From: Boesenbergia rotunda
Lineage: Eukaryota > Streptophyta > Magnoliopsida > Zingiberales > Zingiberaceae
DNA: 64,000 bases
NCBI GenBank assembly: GCA_024364735.1
Contig: JAGFNQ010002298.1
Coordinates: 213,082 to 277,081, forward strand
Direction of reading: 5' to 3'
The notes under the pieces are model-generated. The model ran no database searches and had not been told where the DNA came from. It saw only the letters and a program-made list of their open reading frames with translations. The position numbers were made by a program, and so were the translations under genes. The stretch's first letter is position 1, and each line of letters begins with the position of its first letter. Shown piece after piece: positions 33,579 through 44,088 of the stretch.

Positions 33579-33835
33579 TTAATTTCTGATTTAGCTAAGT
33601 CAATTCTGTTTCAAACTATTATTTCACTCATATTCGCAAAAACCCCCATCTTATTTGAAAACCCAAAATATTAAATGACGAATTCAAGCTTGAGTTAAAC
33701 ATCCTTAACTAGTTCTTGGAAAAATACGACTTGAGACCCCTATACTATATTTAGATTTGTGAGATTGGGGTTTTCAACTTATAAATTTAAATTTGAGGCT
33801 AATTCGTGTTACTGATTGTGGGCTCATTCAGTGTG

Positions 33836-34771
33836 CAGGTCTTGCAGGATACACATGGACTTAGTTGGACGGCTTCGGCTTCGGCTCCGGTGAAGGATGG
33901 TTTGAGGAGATAAGTCGTGAGCTTGTATGCATCCAAGGGACCGTGGACAAAGCAGGGACAATGAGCCGAGGGATGCGGACTTCGACGAATATGCGAAGGA
34001 TGGCGTGGGAGACGAGCCGTGAGCTTGCATGCATCCGAGGGACAAGAGCCAAAGTCGAAGAGGGCTTGAAGGCAATAGATCGAGGCTGCTGAATGAAGAG
34101 TCAGCTAAGTCGTGAGGGTTTGAGTGCTGATAGAAGTGTACTCGGGAAATCCTAGGATTCGAGTGCGTAGAGAACTGTACTCAAGAAGGGAAACCTTAGG
34201 TTTAGGGGTGGACCAATCAACTGATGCTTGATCTGTCGACTGATGAAGTCCACAGAAAGATCAGTCGACTAATCCTGGGATCAGTCGACCAATGGCAGCT
34301 GGAATTCGAACATTGGGTTGTAACATTCGAATCTAAGTGGGACCAGTCGACTGGTGCTTGGACCAGTCGACTAGTAACAGCTCTTTTCATCTTTGAGCTC
34401 TATTTAAGGGAGCTCGGTTTGGCTGGTAAAGGGTTGACGAAATAAGCTTGATTAGAGCTTATTAGTAGTCTTCTAGTGCTCAGGTATTGTCAAGGGTTTG
34501 TGGCGAGGTTTCTCCACCCACAAGGAGCGGCAAGAGCTAGCCAGAGGTCTTCTGGGGACTCATCCACCGATGGATCGGGATCGTCCACCTTACGAACAGC
34601 CGTGAAGTAGGAGCTTTATCTTCGAACCACATAAACGATTTGTGTTAGTATTGGTTTTAATTAATAGTTTAAGTTTCCGCTTGCGCGTGCTAACAATTGT
34701 AGGAAGAAACCGCGAATCATGTGGGTGAACGGCTATTCACCCCCCTCTAGCCGTACGACAAGGTCCTAACA
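33836..34771 (+). mobile_element. A 3' LTR, second part
   Basis: Continues the LTR after B (CAGGTCTTGCAGGATAC) and ends GGTCCTAACA. Contains the palindrome cluster 34207-34380 and TATTTAA at 34401-34407. Confidence 0.9.
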
Positions 34772-34776
34772 AATTG

Positions 34777-35260
34777 TTCCAAATTTGTTCTAAGTTCTTT
34801 GACTTGAGTTTTCAGGGAGGAATTCTCTTCCTCAAGTCTTTGGACTTGAGTTGAGGTTTCTCCCTGAACTTGCTCAGTCAAGGGACTGGAGCTGGTCTCT
34901 TCCTTAAGGAGTTTTACCTCTTCTTGGAGAGACCTGACTTGGTCATTGGACTATCCCAGTTTGCGAGATAAGTAGGAAATTAATTCGTAAAGATCTGGTT
35001 CGAAAAAACCCGTTACCTTAAGTCGGCCCATTTCCGACAGTGAGACGGTTTCGTGCTCCTTTTCTTCGTCGAATTCTAAGTCGATGTTGATCTCGTCTTT
35101 AGCCATTGGAGTGCGTTGGTTTATCCTCATTCGATTTCGAAGACAGCTCATCCCAGGTTGCTTGCAATGCCTTCTTCTTCTGTTGCTTCTTTGTCTCTTT
35201 CGCGTTCGGGCATTCGGACATGAAGTGCCCCTTCTTCTCACACCCATAATAGGTAAGATT
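34777..35260 (-). pseudogene. D gag, nucleocapsid part
   Basis: One zinc knuckle, YYGCEKKGHFMSEC, with the first Cys replaced by Tyr. A Lys-rich stretch (KETKKQQKKKALQATW) and an acidic tail (INIDLEFDEEKEHE) follow, then EPDLYELISYLSRKLG, which matches ESDLYDLISYISLKLA in G. E interrupts it at 35260 and A at 34777. Across E the frame rejoins at SKNKANLTYYGC. Confidence 0.8.
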
Positions 35261-36406
35261 TGTTGGTGCAATCGGCCCAAGTGTGATCGGGTAGATCATG
35301 GGTTTTGATGTGTATGTCAATATGATTAAGTTAGGGTTTCATGTTGATTTAATATGTGTATGTGAGTGTGCAGGTTTGCAAGATACATATTGACTTAGTT
35401 GGACGTCTTCGGGACCGGTGAAGGATGGCATGGGAGACAAGTAGTAGACTTGCATGCATCCGAGGGATCGTGAACAAAGCAGGAACGATGAGCCGAAAGA
35501 AGCGGACTTCGAGGCATACGTGAAGGATGGCATGGGAGACAGGTCATGGGCTTGCATGCATTCGAGGGACGAGAGCCAAAGTCGAAGAGGGCTTGAAGGC
35601 AACAGATCGAGACTGCTGGAGCAAGGACGATGAGCTGAGGGAAGCGGACTTCGAGGCATACGTGAAGGATGGCATGGGAGACAAGCCGCAGGCTTACATG
35701 CATTTGAGGGACGAGAGCCAAATTCGAAGAGGGCTTGAAGGCAACAGGTCGAGGCTGCTGAATGAAGAGTCAACTGAGTCGTGAGAATTCGAGTGCTGAG
35801 AGAACTGTACTCGGGAAGGGAAATCCTAGGGTTCGAGTGCTGAGAGAATTGTACTCGGGAAGGGAAATCCTAGATGGCAGTCGACTGATGCTTGATTAGT
35901 CGACTAAGGTAGAGCACAGAGAGATCAGTCGACTGGTGACCAGAATCCGAATCGTCAAGGAAGTGACATTTGAATTCGCGAAGACCAATCGACTGCCCCA
36001 GGGGTAGTCGACTGGTAACGATCAAATCAGGATTAAGCTCTATTTAAGAGAACTCGTGTTTGGCTACTTTTCTTTGGTGAAACAAGCTTGGTAAGAGCTT
36101 GTTAGTAGCCTATAAGTGCTCAGGTCGTGTCAAAGGATTGTGACGATGTTTCCCCACCCACAAGGAGCGACAAGAGCTAGCCGGAGGTGCTCCGGGGAAT
36201 CATCCACCAAATTATCGGGATCGTCCATCTTACGGACAGCCGTAGAGTAGGAGTTTCATCTCCAAACTACGTAAATCAGTGTGTCTTTCTTAGTTGTTAG
36301 CTTTAGTTTTTGTTATTCCGCTTGCGCACTAACAACTCGTAGGAAGAAAAATCGAGAAATAGCTATTCACCCCCCCCCCCTCTAGCTAAACGGAAAGGTC
36401 CCAACA
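35261..36406 (+). mobile_element. E 5' LTR
   Basis: TGTTGGTGCAATCGGCC to GGTCCCAACA, 1146 bp. Contains a duplicated 105-bp block in 35420-35740 (GCATACGTGAAGGATGGCAT and CGAGAGCCAAAGTCGAAG repeated). The U3 palindromes lie at 35876-36020 and TATTTAA at 36041-36047. A run of 12 C (36370-36381) lies near the end. Confidence 0.9.
35876..36020. promoter_or_regulatory. Palindrome cluster in the E 5' LTR
   Basis: Five CAGTCGACTG-like cores (GCAGTCGACTGATG, TTAGTCGACTAAGG, ATCAGTCGACTGGT and two more) about 20-30 bp before TATTTAA. The 3' LTR equivalent is 44703-44872. Confidence 0.6.
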
Positions 36407-36408
36407 AG

Positions 36409-36420
36409 TAATATAAGAGC
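36409..36420 (+). other. Decayed primer binding site of E
   Basis: TAATATAAGAGC, three mismatches from TGGTATCAGAGC, two of them G to A. It sits two bases after the LTR end. Confidence 0.7.
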
Positions 36421-36472
36421 TAGGCTCGCTCATCTACGGACTAACCGCCGAGAGAGAAAAAAGCTAGAGGAA

Positions 36473-38078
36473 ATGGAGATTGAAGAAAGATTGGGGGATG
36501 ACATCAATGTCCCACCTCCCTACGATCGCGAAAATTTCGACTATTGGAGGATGCAGACAAAGACTTGGTTTGGCATGGATTGGGATTAAATGATCACACT
36601 AGAAGAGCCATTCGAAGTTCCAAGGGATAAACACGGAAAAAAGCTCCGACCACGATATTGGAATAAGGAGCAACAAACCCAATCAAAGGCAAACGAAAAG
36701 GTAATTTCGGTGCTACTTTATATTTTGCCTAATGATGTAATGAGTGGTGTAGGTGAGTACAAAAATACACACGAGTTATGGAGCAAGATGGTAGCACTTC
36801 ATGAAAATCCTACACAAGCTCAATTAGTAGAAGAGCCCAAGGAAATGAGCTCTATGGTCCAAAAAGAGGAGAAGGACTAATCGGATGAAGAAAGAAGTTC
36901 AACATCCGATGAAGAGGAAAAAGAAAGAGAGGCATCCACCTCCTCAAGTGGAGTAGCACAAGAGAGTGAAAGATCATCCACTTCATCAAGGGAAGAAGAA
37001 GAGGTCTCCACTTCAAGGATTGAGGGGGAGGAGAGACCACCTTCAATACCGGAGCAAGAAGAAGCATCTACCTCCATCAAAACAAAGTCTAAAAACCACA
37101 TCATTTGCTTTGGATGCCACAAAAAGGGGCACTACAAGGACAAGTGTCCATTAGGTAAAAAGGAGGTAAACCTTAAACCCAAGTCAATTCATTTAAACTC
37201 TAACATGGGTTGTAGGGAAAAGAAGAAGAAAAAGCACATTAGGTGTTATACATGTGGTGAGCTAGGACACTACCACACCAAATGCTCAAGGAAATGAAAG
37301 TTCAAGAAATTGGAGCATTTGAGGAAGTGGGAAAAGAAGGAGAAGGAGAAAAGCTTATATCAAGGGAGAGATACAAGGGTAAGGGAAGTAATCCCTAACT
37401 TTAAGCATTTTTCAAACTCCTCCATGAATGTTAGAAGTAATGGAAATTATTTACCTATGCATAATTTTGGTTTTAGATATTATGATAAAAGTAGGATTAA
37501 TGTTGTATCTCAAAACTCTAAGGAATCTATGCATCATGATAAATCTAGGATTTTTAGACCTAAGGAAAGGGAGACACATGTCTAGAAAAATGGGTAGGTC
37601 TAGAAATGTCCAAAATGGACATGGTGATACTAAGGTTAGGAACATAGAGAGGGAAAATCAAACCTTGAGGACAAGGCTTGATAAATTGGAGAAAATCCTA
37701 AAAAGATTCCCCATGATGTCGGGTAGTCAAAATCCCGACAATGATAGACCGGGCCTAGGATACCGATCTATTAGATCACATACTATGGAAAAGTTATATG
37801 CAAGGATGTCATATGACTATAGCAAGAGGAAGGCCAAAAATGGCAAAGAAAAGATATTTAAAGAGAAGAAGAAGAATTTAACCAAGGAGAAGGTGTATAG
37901 AGTTAAGAAAGTTAGGGTTGAAGGTCAAGAAATACCTGAGGTACACATGTGTGGCTTTGCCATGATAGATGAGTCACCTAGGAAGGTGACTAAGGGTAAG
38001 AGCTCAAGGGGGAGCTCTAGGAGTCAAGTTGGAATCCATGGTCAATGGATCTCAGGAGGGGTTCTTCAAAAGGACTAG
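36473..38078 (+). pseudogene. E gag, ending at the protease boundary
   Basis: The ATG at 36473 gives MEIEERLGDDINVPPPYDREN and FDYWRMQTKTWF. A TAA (36587-36589) is followed by the capsid-like domain (NTHELWSKMVALHEN) and a second TAA (36878-36880) where A has CAA. The frame then runs on through an acidic Ser-rich linker and two intact zinc knuckles: CFGCHKKGHYKDKC (about 37108-37149) and CYTCGELGHYHTKC (about 37246-37287). A third stop (about 37296) and a frameshift near 37580 precede a coiled-coil stretch (IERENQTLRTRLDKLEKILK). The frame ends at HGQWISGG, the point where relatives begin the protease (QWMLxSG), so pol is removed exactly there. Confidence 0.8.
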
Positions 38079-38490
38079 ATGAATTGTGAGATGTGCCAAA
38101 GGATTTGGAGACATATTTGAGTCTTAATCCTAGGGATTTGGCACATTAAAAGTAAGGGTTCATGCAAAAATATGACAATGGAGCTATATTGCATGAAAAT
38201 TGATTTTCAATGTGTGAATGTCATACAAATCAATGCTAAGGATGCATTAAGGATGAGGATAAGAAAATACGTCAATGAGAGATCAAAACTAGGACTTTAG
38301 GTCAAAGTGCAATTGAACTATTTAGATAGTTTTGAGTTTTGTGTCAATCTTGCGATTGGTGATAGATTTAACTTTAAATATACTTTTTCCAAGTAGACAT
38401 GGGTATCACAAATCTCTCTAAGAAATTTTGAAATATTTGGAAATTTGTAGAATTAGTTATGCATTTCTGAAACTAGGTCTGAAATACTGA
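38079..38490 (+). other. Gap between E gag and the internal palindrome cluster
   Basis: AT-rich, no pol motifs, no open frame worth reporting. Confidence 0.6.
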
Positions 38491-38496
38491 AAATGT

Positions 38497-38667
38497 AGGG
38501 TATCAGTCGACTGATGCAGAGGCAGTCGACTGATCCAGTTTAAATCAGAAACTAGGATATTCAATACAGCAGTCGACTGGCCCTGGGGCAGTCGACTGAT
38601 CTTTCTATTCAGTTTATCAGTCGACTGACCCTGGGGCAGTCGACTGATGCTGCGAGTTTTTAAAAAG
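38497..38667 (+). promoter_or_regulatory. Internal promoter-like module of E
   Basis: Six AGTCGACTG cores (ATCAGTCGACTGATGC, GGCAGTCGACTGATCC and four similar) occupy 38497-38650. A TATA-like TTTTTAAAAAG (38656-38667) follows. The arrangement copies the U3 of the LTRs (palindromes, then a TTTAA box) but lies in the body of the element, about 200 bp before the ATG of a spliced gene. Promoter function is inferred. Confidence 0.5.
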
Positions 38668-38862
38668 AAAACCCCGCGCGGAGGGCAGCCGAACCTAGGG
38701 TTTCAACGCCGCCCCTTGCGACTTCTCTTCTTCCTAGATCTCCCCAACTGCTCTAAGCCTTCCCTAAGTCCTGAAATCATATTCCTAGCTTTCCTCCATC
38801 TTAGATCCGGGTCTAGGGCAAGAAAAGCATCTTCTTTGAGTTAACCGTGATCATTGTTCATC

Positions 38863-40144
38863 ATGCAACGATTGGGGAAAAGGTAACAAGGTGCTTGCTT
38901 TACTTTTTCTAGTTAATTCATAATTCATAACTAACTCTCTCCATTTTGCATGGGTTTCCTTATTTTTCCTTCTTGATTGGGTCATTTATGGGACATGCAT
39001 GGGGTAATTGCATTTTAGGGTTGCACAAAAGAGAAGGGTTGGTGAGAGACCATCCCAACAGCATCGCATAGATCCTGCAGCACCTCGGTTCCGTTCTGTG
39101 GTCTGCCAGCAAAGATTTGCAAATGTTGATTTTACTTTAATGAACTGTAGATATCTCAATCAAACATACTTTCAGGAGAGTACTCCTCAAATTATTGAGA
39201 TTATCAGGCACTTTGGGTCAGAAAAGGTAGTTTACTATCAACCTTTTGTGAATATTGACCTATGTAAAAAGTTTTATGCCAACCTCACATGTAGTAGTCT
39301 CGATAATGGGGTTACCATTCCTTTTACACCTGCATTATTAGGATCAATTTTAGGGTGTAGGGTTTCTGAAAACCCATTTACATGTTTTCCCAAAGCCATT
39401 GAGCCTTTGACCCTGCCCAGTGTCACCGTTGATCAAATCTATCGTCATTATTTTGATAATCCTCAACCTCCTATACAGCGTATCATCATAGCTAGGCGCA
39501 TTAGTCCAGTCAGCAACGTCTTATATTAAATCGTCCTAGACTGTATTCTACCCATTGTCACCAAGGGGAGGTCAAAAATCCGGTTACCTAACTTGGTGAT
39601 GATGTATGCATTAGAGAGGATACTTGACATAGACATTGTATTACATATATTCACCTCCATTGTTCATTTTTCGTATGATGTCAATAGGAAAATCTACATG
39701 TCATTCGGTCATATTTTGACCGAATTTTTTAAATCTAGAGGTATTAGTGTCGTTAGAGGTCAGTTGCATCGTCTGTCGAAGGACTATGACCAGATAGGTT
39801 CTAGACAGCTTTCCTTGGTTGGTATTGAGAGGCAGCAGGGGGTGATGGTCTAGCGACGTCACCCTGATTCTTCCAGCTTTGATGATGATGAGGAGGCTGC
39901 ACCTACTACTGCTCCTGCTGGGACTACAGAGGAGCGGCTCTCCCGACTAGAGACAAAGATGCATGGATTTAGAGAGGACTTTCAGCGTGTCCAGCAGCGG
40001 CAGATTGATATTTAAGGGGAGGTTCATGGTCTCACAGAGCATTTTTAGAGGTTCCAGCAGTGCCAGGATGAGATATATGAGATGATGCAATACTAAAACC
40101 TTATGTATCAGGCCCCTCCTCCTCTTCCAGGCGATGACATGTAG
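38863..40144 (+). pseudogene. Accessory spliced gene of E (plant transposon-protein / Transposase_32-like domain plus coiled coil)
   Basis: Exon 1 (38863-38882, MQRLGK) ends AAAAG|GTAACAAG. The intron 38883-39018 ends CATTTTAG, and exon 2 continues in phase to TAG at 40142-40144; about 380 codons. The centre (LCKKFYANLTCSSLDNG, IPFTPALLGSILGCR) resembles the 'putative plant transposon protein' domain (PF20167) found in many uncharacterised plant proteins. The match is from memory. The C-terminal third is an acidic Ser/Asp stretch and a coiled coil (EERLSRLETKMHGF). Four to five in-frame stops, mostly TAG/TAA at likely Gln codons (39527, 39851, about 40013), make it dead here. The role in the element is unknown; the position matches the env-like slot of SIRE elements, but no signal peptide or membrane segment is seen. 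Confidence 0.65.
38883..39018 (+). other. Intron of the E accessory gene
   Basis: 136 bp, GTAACAAGG at the donor, TTGCATTTTAG at the acceptor, T-rich interior. Removing it keeps the frame: MQRLGK then RVAQKRRVGERP. Confidence 0.6.
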
Positions 40145-40960
40145 GCTCAACTTGATTTGGATGTGGTAGTGTTGAGAGTGTATTTAGCTTAGGGCGTTCT
40201 TATTATCTCTCAAACACTATATTTGGCATTGTACTATTTGGGGATTTCAGGGCTAAGGCCCTTGTAGCACTTATCTATATTTTTCATATGTACTTTTAAT
40301 TCACTTCTTAAGATTTGCTTATATGAATTTTTAGTTCATGTCTTGGTATTGCTTACATGAAATGTTATGATCATGTTATTATGGGTATAAGGTAAAAATG
40401 CAATATATCTCCTATCTAGGGTTTATGGTAAAAGAGAGAGTTTTTATCACTTGTTTTGTCTTAAGGATCTATATGAGAAAAGGGAGGAGGTTTGAAAACA
40501 TTTCTATGGTTTAAATGGTATAGGATAGACTTGGAAAAACACATGGTTTCAAATCTAGAACGAGAAGTTGATACAAAGAAGAGGTTTTTCAAGGAATTGG
40601 ATTTTTTGTCAAAATGTCAAGCATATTTGGTATTTTCACGAAACTATATTTTTCTAGGATAGAATACATCATATGAAATATGCTTGCAAAATTTCAGAAT
40701 TTTTCGAATTTTGTGGAATTTTTTAGGGGTTTCTGACTTTCGACTGGAAAAATTCAGACTGGTGTGTATCAGTCGACTGTTGATTGATCTTTCTGTAGGT
40801 TTGCAAATTGCAGGCACCAATCGACTGGTGCTGGGTCAGTTGACTGGTACTGCTATTTTCTGATTTCTGGGGGTTTTCAGAAATAGAAAGGTATTCTCGT
40901 TGATACTAGGGTTAGGATTGCTTGGGGCAATCTTTTTAATGGTGTCAAAGGGGGAGAACT
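40145..40960 (+). other. 3' non-coding region of E before solo LTR J
   Basis: AT-rich. Three further CGACTG palindromes lie at 40766-40850 (ATCAGTCGACTGTTG, CCAATCGACTGGTG, TCAGTTGACTGGT). AAAGGGGGAGAACT at 40948-40960 resembles a polypurine tract and marks the J insertion point. Confidence 0.6.
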
Positions 40961-43932
40961 TGTCACGCCCCGAGACCCTGGAGTCGCTGATCTAATAGAA
41001 AATCGGACAGCACCTCCCCTGTCCGGCGGACAATTTACACATACACACAGATACAAATAGTACAACCACGCAGTTAAATGGCCTCAGGCCTCAAATCCAT
41101 GCAGAAACAACGGATATATGACTATAACCATCGTAAAACCAAAGTACGAACTCACCTGAGCTGCCAAGGGGCAGGAACAAAGCCAAAACCCCACGAAGTC
41201 CAACATAGGACTCAAAAGTACAATCTCATCGAATAAAACAGGAATACATGTCCAAAACAGGGCAACGGAAGCAAAGTACATAATACAGGGTCCATAACCG
41301 TAAATCAACATAAAATAAAACGAAGCAGAGCTCCTCTCGAGCTGGGGACTGGCGGCTAGGGCTCTCCTGGAAGACATCAACCTGAAATTAAGGAAAATAA
41401 CCAACGGTGTGAGTCCAAAGGAACTCTGCGGATACCCAGAATAGCTATGCATAGAAAGTTATACTAACAATAAGAGTTCCGCTAATACAGTCTCATATCA
41501 ACAATAGGGAAAGACTAGTATTGAAAATACTGAGGTAGATACATACCAGAATCCATCTAACCTGAAAAGAGGGTAATAAATACCAATGGAACACCAATAG
41601 ACATATAATCTCAGATAACAAGTCTCCAGTATATGCATGTCAAACAAGTGCAGAAATCAAGTACAGCAAACAATGCACGATGCAAAATATGCACATGGTG
41701 CAATGACATGTGTCACCCCTGACACCAGTCAGATCATCGTACATCTGTCATAGGTGACGTCTGAGAGGGTAGAGCTATGACAACTGTACACACTCTGCTA
41801 TCACTGCTCATGAGTGACCGGGTGGACAGGATGCTGGTGGAGACTCCGCTCCTACCCCAAGCAATGGGGGAGTCTAACTCTCATCTCCTCGTGGCTCAGT
41901 ACGAGAAGGGATCCCTGGCTACTACCACGCCCGGACCCACCCTCCAAATAGTGGTCGAACGGAGCAATACAGGACAAATGCACACATCCTACGGTATCCA
42001 CTAACCCATGAGTGGTCGTGTGCGCATATCGTATACCGGAAGACGATAGGCTTAACCACAAGGGAGTCGCTGATCGCCGGCATGCAACAATGCAAAGATG
42101 GTGTATGATAAGTACACATACCTCCCTCACCAAGTCCTCAGTATACTAAGTCTCAGTCTGAATCCTATAACAGAAAATACAAGTAACCTACAAGGTATAC
42201 TGGCCGGAAACTACTGATCCCTCGATGTCAAATGCAAGAGATACATCCCGATATATAAGCATACATATAGATATGACAATACTTGAGACTGTATGGAACT
42301 AACCGCATAATAACTCAGGGATAAACAACAAGTATCCAGAACAAGTATAATAAACCAGGATAGCGTATAATCTTACTGCTATCTATAACAGTCTATGCAT
42401 AACAACATGACAATATCAGAAAAGATAAGTCAAAAGGTACCCGCCACCAAATAGGTGAAGTCTGTATCAAGCAGAAAGAACCACCCGTCAATAATCCAAT
42501 CAAGCTCCTGTATAAGGATGTATTTAATTAGCTATTATACAAATGATAGCTAGCTAATAAATCCCTAGAGGTTAACCCAATTGTTTCCTTTCCATTTAAT
42601 TACCTCTAATTAAATGAAAGTTTCCTAATTATCCCACGTGGTTAGAAGATCAACCTCTGATCTAATCATACACCTCAACCCACTGATCAAGAATTAAACA
42701 ACCCAGATCAGATTTAGATTGATCACAAAGCTCACATCTACCAGCCCAAACTACTAATCACAACATTAATAGCGAATAAACATAACAATCTGTACCACTC
42801 AACTTACCTCTTATCCCAGCTTCGATGGCAGATCACCACAGTAGGCAGAAATTGAGCTCAATTGTCAAATTAAGCTTTCAGAATCAAATCTGAGCAATGA
42901 GCTAGCCTTAGAAAGTTAATGGTAGAAACCTTCCCCTACGGATCTGTTCACGGCAGAGCACAGGAATAAAACAACCTAAGTAATAGCATAACACAACTCA
43001 TTCCCCAACTACCGGATTGATCATTAATCTACCAGGAACACACAACAACTAGCATGATCCTGATTTGGAAAAGTTTCATTGACAAAACCACCAATCGGCA
43101 GGGAATACAGAGCAAAGTTACCTGAGCTACCCAGGCCAATCTCGCGGTTGAGCTCTAGCCCACAAGCTCTGAGATGAAATCGCACACCCGCAAGGTCTAG
43201 CCAATCTAGCCGGAATCGAGTCGCCTAGTATCAGCGATTGGTGCCCAGCTTCGTCCTCAGATCTCAGCTTCACCCCTTTTCGCCAGAACCCTATCCATCG
43301 AAGCCCCACAACTATGGTCAAGAACCCCCATCGTCCCGACTCACTGGCTGGTGGAATCAAAGTAGCCCAGAAGGTAGGCTAGGCTTACCTTCTCATGGTC
43401 CCCCTAGTGTCCGGGGAAGGAAGCCACCGACCGCCGGATGACAAAGGATGAAGATAATTAGGGCTTTGGCATCAAATGCGTGTGACCGAAAGGAAAGCGG
43501 AATCGCCGACCTTGAGCTTGCTGGCTTCGTGTGGAGGAGAAGGGTCACCGGGGCGATTGAGTGGATGAAGACGATGGAATAGGTCTGCGAACTAGGGCAC
43601 GCGGCGAGGGAGAAGAGAAGAGATCGGTGCGTGTGGGCGCTTGGCTGCGGGTGCTGCTGTGATCAGGCCGAGTGGGTTAGGTCAAATATATATATGGACA
43701 TTTTGCAATTTAGTCCAACAAGTTCAGCCTAATCGCTAGACCACCCCTAGGGTTTAAGGTTATGTACTCATTAGCCCTTGTAACTATTTGTTTTATTACA
43801 TTTTGGTCCCTAAATTTGTGTCCAAGGACTCGAAAGCCCCAGAACCTATCTGGTAATCCTTCGGAAATTACCGGGTCCTAGTCAAAAGTGTCGAATTTAA
43901 CAGAACTTATGGTTTTAAGTTAGGTGTTAACG
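40961..43932 (-). mobile_element. J: Ty3-gypsy (chromovirus-like) solo LTR inside E
   Basis: On the minus strand it ends GGTCTCGGGGCGTGACA at 40961 and starts near GTTAACACC at 43932; about 2.97 kb with no coding region. The flanks GAACT (40956-40960) and TAACT (43933-43937) are an imperfect five-base duplication, and E sequence continues on both sides. Layout parallels T: TATA (complement of 43685-43695), CT-rich leader, AAG|GTAAG donor-like site, and a terminus in the CGTxACA style. Confidence 0.7.
43384..43391 (-). promoter_or_regulatory. Splice-donor-like site in the J leader
   Basis: The complement reads AAGGTAAG, about 300 bp downstream of the TATA box on the minus strand. It is the same relative position as in the T LTR. 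Confidence 0.35.
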
Positions 43933-43937
43933 TAACT

Positions 43938-44088
43938 TGTGGTTATGGAAAATTGAAAATTATGTGGAGGGCATAGGTTAAGGGGAAGGAGGCATGTTTA
44001 TGTTGCTTACTATGTCTTTAATTTTCAATTGTTATTATTGTTTATGCATCTAACTTAAACATATTGTCACACATCAAAAAGGGGAGAT
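43938..44088 (+). other. E tail and polypurine tract
   Basis: E resumes after J and ends in AAAAAGGGGAGAT (44076-44088) directly before the 3' LTR. Confidence 0.8.

Larger units (their letters stand above)
30264..33830 (+). mobile_element. B: solo LTR in the A 3' LTR, target duplication GTGTG
   Basis: Starts TGATAATTACC and ends GGCTCATTCA. It is flanked by GTGTG (30259-30263 and 33831-33835), and A LTR sequence resumes exactly after it. Without nested C it is about 1.68 kb. It has no coding content; a leader-like region (30880-31310) and four or more (C)TGATCGGTC/ACCGATCAG inverted motifs (31390-31510) are seen. TGATAATTACC ends are known from some Ty3-gypsy LTRs, but the family is not certain. 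Confidence 0.85.
28031..34771 (+). mobile_element. A: complete gag-only SIRE-like element, target duplication AATTG
   Basis: The 5' LTR (28031-29062), gag, polypurine tract and a split 3' LTR are bounded by identical AATTG at 28026-28030 and 34772-34776. Removing A rejoins D gag sequence. Internal coding is gag only; sequence passes from gag straight to the polypurine tract. The 3' LTR is interrupted at 30264-33830 by solo LTR B, which contains solo LTR C. Confidence 0.9.

Noticed and set aside
38863..40144. Idea that the E accessory gene encodes a retroviral-type envelope protein
   Set aside because: No signal peptide, transmembrane helix or cleavage-like motif is visible; the central domain and coiled coil suggest otherwise.
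41777..42133. Frames on both strands in the middle of J
   Set aside because: They lie inside a solo gypsy LTR and show no domain or splice structure.
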